In this document: positions 12,536 through 13,251 of the stretch, one piece after another
Layout: each line of letters begins with the position of its first letter
How positions within the stretch are numbered: position 1 is the first letter of the stretch
NCBI GenBank assembly: GCA_002315855.1
Contig: DCIG01000024.1
Location: 1 to 13,251, forward strand
Origin: Lentisphaeria bacterium UBA1732
Lineage (GTDB): Bacteria; Verrucomicrobiota; Lentisphaeria; Victivallales; UBA1829
Length of the DNA stretch: 13,251 nt
Direction of reading: 5' to 3'
Translations under genes and position numbers: made by a program
The notes under the pieces: generated by a model
What the model was told of the DNA's origin: nothing
Databases searched by the model: none
The model's input: the letters and a program-made list of their open reading frames with translations, nothing else

Positions 12536-13251
12536 TGGGCTGCACAACTGAAATGAAGGAGTATCCGTCCTTTCTCTTCGTGACATCAGAGCCGATTTCG
12601 ATGTGCGATCCCATGGAAATCAATACTGCATCTCCTTTCAAAGATTTGTTTCCGGTAAAACCAGGTGAACTTGAACGAATTGAGAAAAGTATGGAAACGA
12701 AAGGGTATGATTCCGCTCATCCTATCATTGTGTGGAAAGGACACAATTCAACCGTGATTGACGGTCATACCCGTCTTGCCGCCTCGAAGAAGCTGATGTT
12801 CAATTTGATTCCTGTCATTCTCAAGGAATTCAAAGATGAAACAGTAGCTCTGGAATATGCCATCAATTCGCAGGTCAATCGCCGAAATCTGACCGATGCG
12901 GAACTGATTAAATGTATGAATGAACTGGATAAGCGAAAAATTGCAGGGCGTCCTTCAAAATTTGCCACACCTGTGGCAAATTTCGGACGTTCTTCCGATA
13001 AAACAGCCGAATTGCTTGGTATCTCAAGAGGAAAAGTTGAGAAAATCAGAACTATCAACTCTCATGCTTCCGATGATATCAAAGCCGCTGTTTCCGATGG
13101 AAAAATGTCCATCAACAAAGCGTACAACAAAACCATGGAAACCCGGAAACAAGCAAATCAAGAGGAGCAAAACTCTCATACGGAAAGCCAGCTTCAGTCA
13201 ATGAAAGCAAACAGAATCCAGGTTCTTCGAAGCAAGGTTTCCAAGTTCGCA
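12535..13251 (+). CDS. ParB-like partition/nuclease protein (partial, 3' end outside window)
   Basis: The frame is open to the window end, giving 239 residues. Residues about 35-115 form a ParB N-terminal domain: FPVKPGELERIEKSMETKG, PIIVWKGHNSTVIDGHTRLA (DGHTRLAA at 76-83), then VALEYAINSQVNRRNLTDAE. Residues about 152-172 (KTAELLGISRGKVEKIRTI) are a helix-turn-helix like the one ParB uses to bind parS. The C-terminal portion is charged and helical. The ATG overlaps the previous stop (TGATG) and GGAGG lies 7 bases upstream. Possible roles are DNA segregation, nicking, or transcription control near packaging genes. The linker between the domains is encoded by a 26-bp inverted repeat (12958-12983) also found upstream of the portal gene, so it may bind its own coding sequence; that is inference. 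Confidence 0.82.
   Translation, partial: MGCTTEMKEYPSFLFVTSEPISMCDPMEINTASPFKDLFPVKPGELERIEKSMETKGYDSAHPIIVWKGHNSTVIDGHTRLAASKKLMFNLIPVILKEFKDETVALEYAINSQVNRRNLTDAELIKCMNELDKRKIAGRPSKFATPVANFGRSSDKTAELLGISRGKVEKIRTINSHASDDIKAAVSDGKMSINKAYNKTMETRKQANQEEQNSHTESQLQSMKANRIQVLRSKVSKFA
12958..12983. repeat. 26-bp inverted repeat inside the ParB-like gene, near-copy of 3934-3957
   Basis: Arms AAATTTGCCACA and TGTGGCAAATTT flank a central CC. Over 25 bp it differs from 3933-3957 at a single central base (CACCTG here, CACGTG there). It is in frame and encodes KFATPVANF at residues 142-150, between the ParB domain and the HTH. It is a candidate site for the encoded protein or a dispersed palindromic repeat that entered a linker. 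Confidence 0.7.

Noticed and set aside
3934..12983. The two 24-26-bp palindromes as attL/attR of an integrated element
   Set aside because: One copy lies inside an intact ParB-like frame, the interval mixes late and early genes of what seems one phage, and no integrase is present; symmetric sites fit protein binding better.

Overview
The window looks like the junction between the early and late halves of a lambda-like temperate phage or prophage. Evidence is a leftward block of capsid genes, a divergently transcribed S24-type repressor, a sigma-factor-like protein, and a rightward operon with a RecE-like exonuclease and ParB-like genes. Ribosome sites are of the AGGAG type and coding is dense with overlapping starts and stops, so the host is a bacterium using Shine-Dalgarno initiation. 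I cannot name the host from sequence alone. No integrase, attachment site, tRNA or rRNA is visible.

Left part (1-6353, all minus strand): read in transcription order this is a large C5-cytosine DNA methyltransferase, a small gpW-like head-joining protein, a lambda-type portal, one long gene fusing a prohead protease, a charged scaffold-like linker and the major capsid protein, and a capsid decoration protein of the DUF2190 type cut by the window edge. Terminase genes, normally just before the gpW-like gene, are absent here; the methyltransferase sits in their place. The fusion gene has a strong internal ribosome site exactly where the protease domain ends.

Middle part (6354-10146): an AT-rich control region, then a leftward repressor with its own terminator, then a rightward two-gene unit (7710-9849). 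That unit has its own promoter, which overlaps repeated operator-like boxes, and its own strong terminator. Neither protein is recognised beyond zinc-ribbon cysteines and a C-terminal helix-turn-helix in the second. This self-contained pair beside the repressor is the best candidate for an undescribed accessory function, such as immunity, exclusion or control.

Right part (10147-13251, plus strand): a sigma-70-family-like protein, then a RecE-like nuclease, a DGQHR-type ParB-fold protein and a second ParB-like protein cut by the window end.

Two dispersed repeats tie the layout together. A 42-bp element occurs in opposite orientation at 6581-6622 and 10759-10800 (38 of 42 positions identical), each copy pointing outward at one of the two operons; it is a candidate shared promoter or operator. 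A palindrome built on TTTGCCACA/TGTGGCAAA occurs upstream of the portal gene (3934-3957) and inside the second ParB-like gene (12958-12983); it is a candidate binding site for one of the ParB-like proteins, or a dispersed genomic repeat.
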